From Verrucomicrobia bacterium UBA1263 (GTDB taxonomy: Bacteria > Verrucomicrobiota > Verrucomicrobiia > Limisphaerales > UBA1412), in the NCBI GenBank assembly GCA_002308515.1, contig DBVN01000112.1, positions 5,569 to 15,558 of the forward strand: a stretch of DNA of 9,990 bases, given 5' to 3'. Below the pieces are notes generated by a model. The model ran no database searches and was not told the DNA's origin. It saw only the letters and a list, made by a program, of their open reading frames with translations. Position 1 is the first letter of the stretch. Every line of letters starts with the position of its first letter. Positions 8,054-9,990 of the stretch are shown here, one piece after another. The translations under genes were made by a program, and so were the position numbers.

Positions 8054-8099
8054 CACAAAACACGCCATTAAGGTTAAAATTTTCTAATGGCATTTTGTG
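8054..8099 (+). terminator. Large imperfect inverted repeat after the U32 gene, possible terminator
   Basis: Two nested stems follow the stop codon immediately: CACAAAA (8054-8060) pairs with TTTTGTG (8093-8099), and GCCATTA (8064-8070) pairs with TAATGGC (8085-8091). The loop is 14 nt and there is a 3-versus-1-nt internal bulge. The 3' T run is short (TTTT), so it is a weaker terminator than the other two in the window. It could instead protect the 3' end of the heme operon mRNA or bind a protein. Confidence 0.5.
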
Positions 8100-8108
8100 A
8101 CAAATGTA

Positions 8109-8137
8109 TTGTGCGAGTCGCTTAAAAATTGTATAAG
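8109..8137 (+). promoter_or_regulatory. Possible sigma-70-type promoter of the Sel1-repeat gene
   Basis: TTGTGC (8109-8114) and TATAAG (8132-8137) are separated by 17 nt. Transcription would begin near 8144, which rules out the GTG at 8143 as start codon and favours the ATG at 8176 or 8206. The -35 match is only three of six bases, so this is tentative. Confidence 0.35.
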
Positions 8138-8205
8138 GATTCGTGTGGTTTTGTTGTTTTTCCCATCTTTATGGGATGCTGGTGATCCTAAATTTAGCTT
8201 ATAGT

Positions 8206-9276
8206 ATGGATATTCAAAAAGGGAAAGAACTGTTTGAGACAAAACAATATAAAGAATGTTTAGCCTATTTCCTCGATCATTCAAAAGAAATCGGTCCTGA
8301 AGGATATTATTATTTGGGACAGATATATCGTGAAGGCTTAGGGATTGAGGCAGATGAGAAAAAGGGAACGGAATATTTCCAGCAGGCCGCGAATCTGGGA
8401 TATGCTCCGGCACAGTATCAATTGGGAGGTTCCTTTTTAAACGGCTGGGGAGTAGAGAAGAATATTTCAGAAGGAGAAAAATGGCTGCGTTCCGCCACGG
8501 GACAAGGATATGCGCTTGCACAGCTTAATTTGGGTTGCTTGTACATGAATGAAGAGGAACTCTACAATGAAAAAGAAGCCTTTGATTTATTCAGCAAAGC
8601 AAGCGAACAAGGTCTTGCCGGGGCACAACGTCACTTAGGGTGGATGTATGAACAAGGATTAGGCACCAAGAGGGATATTCATAAAGCTGTGGAATACTAT
8701 CAAAAAGCAGCAGAACAAGGAGATACTGTTGCGATGTTCTATTTATCTGAAAAGTATGAAACCGGAGAAGGCATCAGCCGAAATGATCCACTCGCCCTCC
8801 AATGGTGTGAATCTGCCGCAAGACAAGGATATGCGCCAGCACAAAATTCCATGGGGATGCGGTACGCTTTCGCGAATGGTGTGGAACAAAATGATGAAAA
8901 AGCCTTTCAATATTTTTTGCAGGCGGCAGAACAAGGATGGGCGCCATCGGAGTACAATGTAGGGCTCTTTTATTCCAGAGGAAGAGGTGGTTGTACCCAA
9001 GATGAGAAAAAAGCTTTTAAGTGGTATCAACTGGCGGCAGAACATGGACACGCGAACGCGCAATGCAATCTTGGCTGGGCCTATGAGAATGGTTTGGGTT
9101 GTGAAGTAGATTATCCGCAGGCCTTACATTATTATGAAATGGCTGCGGCAAACGGAGATGAGTTAGCAAGAAATAATAAGGAATTGCTGGAGGCACGACT
9201 CCGTGGTTCCAATATATTCTGGGCAAAGATTTGGATACAGACTAAAAACTGGATCCGACGTTATCTCCCACTTTAA
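8206..9276 (+). CDS. Sel1-like (TPR-type) repeat protein
   Basis: The 356-residue product contains eight consecutive Sel1 repeats of about 36 residues (about 32-318), each built on the pattern A-x-A-Q-x-x-L-G-x-x-Y ... G-x-G ... A-x-x-x-Y-x-x-A-A-x-x-G. Good examples are AQRHLGWMYEQGLG and AQCNLGWAYENGLG. Repeat three has lost the G-x-G turn (MNEEELYNEKEA). A 38-residue tail with aromatic and basic residues (FWAKIWIQTKNWIRRYLPL) follows. Sel1 repeats form a helical scaffold for protein-protein contacts; the partner cannot be told. The frame is open to GTG 8143 and has ATG 8176; these would add a short hydrophobic stretch that is not a good signal peptide, so a cytoplasmic protein from ATG 8206 is preferred, though no ribosome binding site is seen there. 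The gene is visibly more A/T-rich than the heme genes, and some repeats are close to identical at DNA level, suggesting internal duplication. Confidence 0.9.
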   Translation: MDIQKGKELFETKQYKECLAYFLDHSKEIGPEGYYYLGQIYREGLGIEADEKKGTEYFQQAANLGYAPAQYQLGGSFLNGWGVEKNISEGEKWLRSATGQGYALAQLNLGCLYMNEEELYNEKEAFDLFSKASEQGLAGAQRHLGWMYEQGLGTKRDIHKAVEYYQKAAEQGDTVAMFYLSEKYETGEGISRNDPLALQWCESAARQGYAPAQNSMGMRYAFANGVEQNDEKAFQYFLQAAEQGWAPSEYNVGLFYSRGRGGCTQDEKKAFKWYQLAAEHGHANAQCNLGWAYENGLGCEVDYPQALHYYEMAAANGDELARNNKELLEARLRGSNIFWAKIWIQTKNWIRRYLPL

Positions 9277-9346
9277 TCCAAAATCGTCAATAGAGATGAA
9301 ATTTCTGATGGTGCTTTTGAGTAAAAAATTTATTTTTCCTTCTAAT
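9277..9346. other. Short noncoding stretch after the Sel1-repeat gene
   Basis: This A/T-rich stretch contains an AAAAAATTTATTTTT run at 9323-9337 but no convincing hairpin terminator for the Sel1 gene. If the promoter at 9347-9363 is a true sigma-54 promoter, activator sites would be expected here or within the end of the Sel1 gene; no clear palindrome was recognised. Confidence 0.3.
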
Positions 9347-9363
9347 TTGGCATGATGTTTGCT
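9347..9363 (+). promoter_or_regulatory. Sigma-54 (RpoN) -24/-12 promoter candidate
   Basis: TTGGCATGATGTTTGCT matches the sigma-54 consensus YTGGCACGRNNNTTGCW at every defined position but one (T for C after GGCA). The diagnostic GG (9349-9350) and GC (9361-9362) are separated by exactly 10 nt. Transcription would start near 9374, about 46 nt before the ATG at 9420 and upstream of a strong terminator. An alternative sigma-70 reading (TTCTAA, 17 nt, TATAAA at 9363-9368) has a poor -35. A sigma-54 promoter would need an enhancer-binding activator, not found in the window. Confidence 0.6.
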
Positions 9364-9419
9364 ATAAAAAGGGCGTGGTGAGTGCGAATGTGCAACACAG
9401 AAGTGACAAGAAGATCCCG

Positions 9420-9644
9420 ATGCCGATAAGGCGCCGGTGGTCGATTTTTCGTCGTCAATTTCTGCCGACAATAGCATTCTCCGCTGTAATACTTTTTACT
9501 CTCTTTTTCTGGAAGATCTATATCATGCCGGTTGGACATCCTCAAGGTATCCAAACGGCTCAGAAGAAGAATACGGAACTGGTTATTGGCAAAGCTCCAG
9601 CAAAGAAAGCTGTAACGAGTTCTGTAGGGATGATTTCTGAATAG
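9420..9644 (+). CDS. Small single-pass membrane protein, unknown function
   Basis: The predicted product is 74 residues: a strongly basic N-terminus (MPIRRRWSIFRRQ), one hydrophobic helix at about 14-36 (FLPTIAFSAVILFTLFFW) and a hydrophilic lysine-rich tail (QKKNTELVIGKAPAKKA). The positive-inside rule puts the N-terminus in the cytoplasm and the tail outside. The frame extends upstream to GTG codons at 9375, 9378 and 9390, but these lie at or close to the inferred transcription start (about 9374), so the ATG at 9420 is preferred; only a weak AAGAAG precedes it. The gene is framed by its own candidate sigma-54 promoter and an intrinsic terminator, which supports a real unit. The basic stretch, helix and W-x5-P pattern recall the N-terminal anchor of HlyD-type adaptor proteins, so a truncated remnant of such a gene is an alternative. 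No family was recognised. Confidence 0.55.
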   Translation: MPIRRRWSIFRRQFLPTIAFSAVILFTLFFWKIYIMPVGHPQGIQTAQKKNTELVIGKAPAKKAVTSSVGMISE

Positions 9645-9711
9645 TTTTCCTGCTGAGTGTAGTCTCATAGTGGTTTCAAGGGCAGAAAGTATTTTTTGTT
9701 AGTGTATTCTG

Positions 9712-9750
9712 GGTGTACTGGTTTGTTTGTTTGCAGTACACCTTTTTTTT
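9712..9750 (+). terminator. Strong intrinsic terminator
   Basis: GGTGTACTG (9712-9720) pairs perfectly with CAGTACACC (9734-9742) around a 13-nt loop made of GTTT units, followed at once by eight T (9743-9750) and a further T run. It lies 67 bp after the small membrane protein gene and 63 bp before the polyprenyl synthase gene, so it ends the small upstream transcript. The stretch 9645-9711 before it shows no gene or other structure. Confidence 0.88.
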
Positions 9751-9767
9751 ATTTTTCTCTGAAATAT

Positions 9768-9797
9768 CTGGCCAAACCCCCTCCTTTCCGCTATAAA
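9768..9797 (+). promoter_or_regulatory. Possible promoter of the polyprenyl synthase gene
   Basis: A TATAAA box (9792-9797) lies 18 nt after a weak -35-like CTGGCC (9768-9773), between the terminator and the ATG at 9814. Only three of six -35 bases fit. The position after a terminator makes a promoter here likely; the exact boxes are uncertain. Confidence 0.35.
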
Positions 9798-9813
9798 AAT
9801 CGTCAGTGATTGT

Positions 9814-9990
9814 ATGAGCAATGAATTCGATTTAACGGCGTGGCTAAAGAAAACCACGGAAACAGTCAACCACTCTTTGGATCAGCTTCTTCCCTTTGAA
9901 GATGTGAAGCCCACCACCCTTCACAAAGCCATGCGTTACTCTGTATTTGCCGGCGGCAAACGGGTTCGCCCGGCTATCCTGCTGGCTTCT
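9814..9990 (+). CDS. Polyprenyl diphosphate synthase (farnesyl/geranyl type), N-terminal part
   Basis: The first 59 codons of a trans-isoprenyl diphosphate synthase are present; the gene runs off the right edge. The diagnostic segment is AMRYSVFAGGKRVRP (residues 39-53), in which GGKRxRP binds the diphosphate of isopentenyl diphosphate. The preceding residues fit the short N-terminal helices of IspA-like enzymes (LDQLLPF). Such enzymes condense isopentenyl diphosphate with allylic diphosphates to give C10-C20 precursors of quinones, undecaprenol or carotenoids. AMRYS before GGKR fits the farnesyl/geranylgeranyl (IspA/CrtE) group better than the octaprenyl group, but the aspartate-rich motifs that would decide chain length are beyond the window. 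The ATG at 9814 has no visible Shine-Dalgarno sequence. It follows a terminator, so it has its own promoter. Confidence 0.93.
   Translation, partial: MSNEFDLTAWLKKTTETVNHSLDQLLPFEDVKPTTLHKAMRYSVFAGGKRVRPAILLAS

Noticed and set aside
8143..8205. Signal peptide on the Sel1-repeat protein from the GTG at 8143
   Set aside because: The stretch lacks a basic N-region and a clear cleavage site, and the GTG coincides with the likely transcription start.
9375..9419. GTG codons (9375, 9378, 9390) as starts of the small membrane protein
   Set aside because: They fall at or within about 16 nt of the inferred transcription start and would add a non-helical leader; ATG 9420 places the basic residues at the N-terminus as usual for such proteins.
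9342..9668. Minus-strand open frame of 108 codons overlapping the small membrane protein
   Set aside because: The translation has no domain-like or membrane pattern, starts near a terminator on the wrong strand and lies antisense to a better supported unit.
9760..9800. Second sigma-54 promoter before the polyprenyl synthase gene (CTGGCC ... CCGC)
   Set aside because: The GG to GC distance is 18 nt or more instead of 10, so the spacing is incompatible with sigma-54.

Overview
The window reads as a chromosomal segment of a Gram-negative bacterium, most likely from the PVC group (Verrucomicrobiota or Lentisphaerota rather than Chlamydiae). Three things point there: the order hemE-hemN-hemG, which is also found in Chlamydiae; a U32 peptidase-family protein with a second cysteine-rich half; and an exported two-helix protein of a kind I associate, from memory only, with Verrucomicrobiota. 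Base composition is moderate. Several starts lack a Shine-Dalgarno sequence and rely on overlap with the preceding gene. The lineage is an inference, not proven by the sequence. No tRNA, rRNA, CRISPR array, insertion sequence or phage gene was found.

Layout. Bases 2-589 hold the C-terminal catalytic end of a SpoIIE/RsbU-type PP2C phosphatase, cut by the left window edge. It converges on a minus-strand gene (662-1603) for an exported membrane protein of unknown function; a perfect 12-bp hairpin between them (611-640) can terminate both transcripts. A divergent gap (1604-1716) separates that gene from a compact plus-strand operon: hemE (1717-2751), hemN (2765-4132), hemG (4132-5526) and a large U32-family gene (5507-8053). 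The gaps are 13 bp, a 1-bp overlap and a 20-bp overlap. A large imperfect inverted repeat follows at 8054-8099.

Next is a stand-alone gene for a cytoplasmic protein of eight Sel1 repeats (8206-9276). After it comes a small isolated unit: a strong sigma-54-like -24/-12 promoter (9347-9363), a 74-residue single-helix membrane protein (9420-9644) and a strong intrinsic terminator (9712-9750). The right edge holds the first 59 codons of a polyprenyl (farnesyl/geranyl) diphosphate synthase gene (from 9814).

How the genes work together. HemE, HemN and HemG catalyse three consecutive steps from uroporphyrinogen III to protoporphyrin IX. HemN is the oxygen-independent radical-SAM enzyme, while HemG is the FAD enzyme that usually uses oxygen, a mix worth noting for the organism's lifestyle. 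The U32 protein is translationally linked to this operon; by family it is more likely an Fe-S RNA-modifying or hydroxylating protein than a protease. The unit with most novelty is the sigma-54-like promoter, small membrane protein and terminator at 9347-9750.
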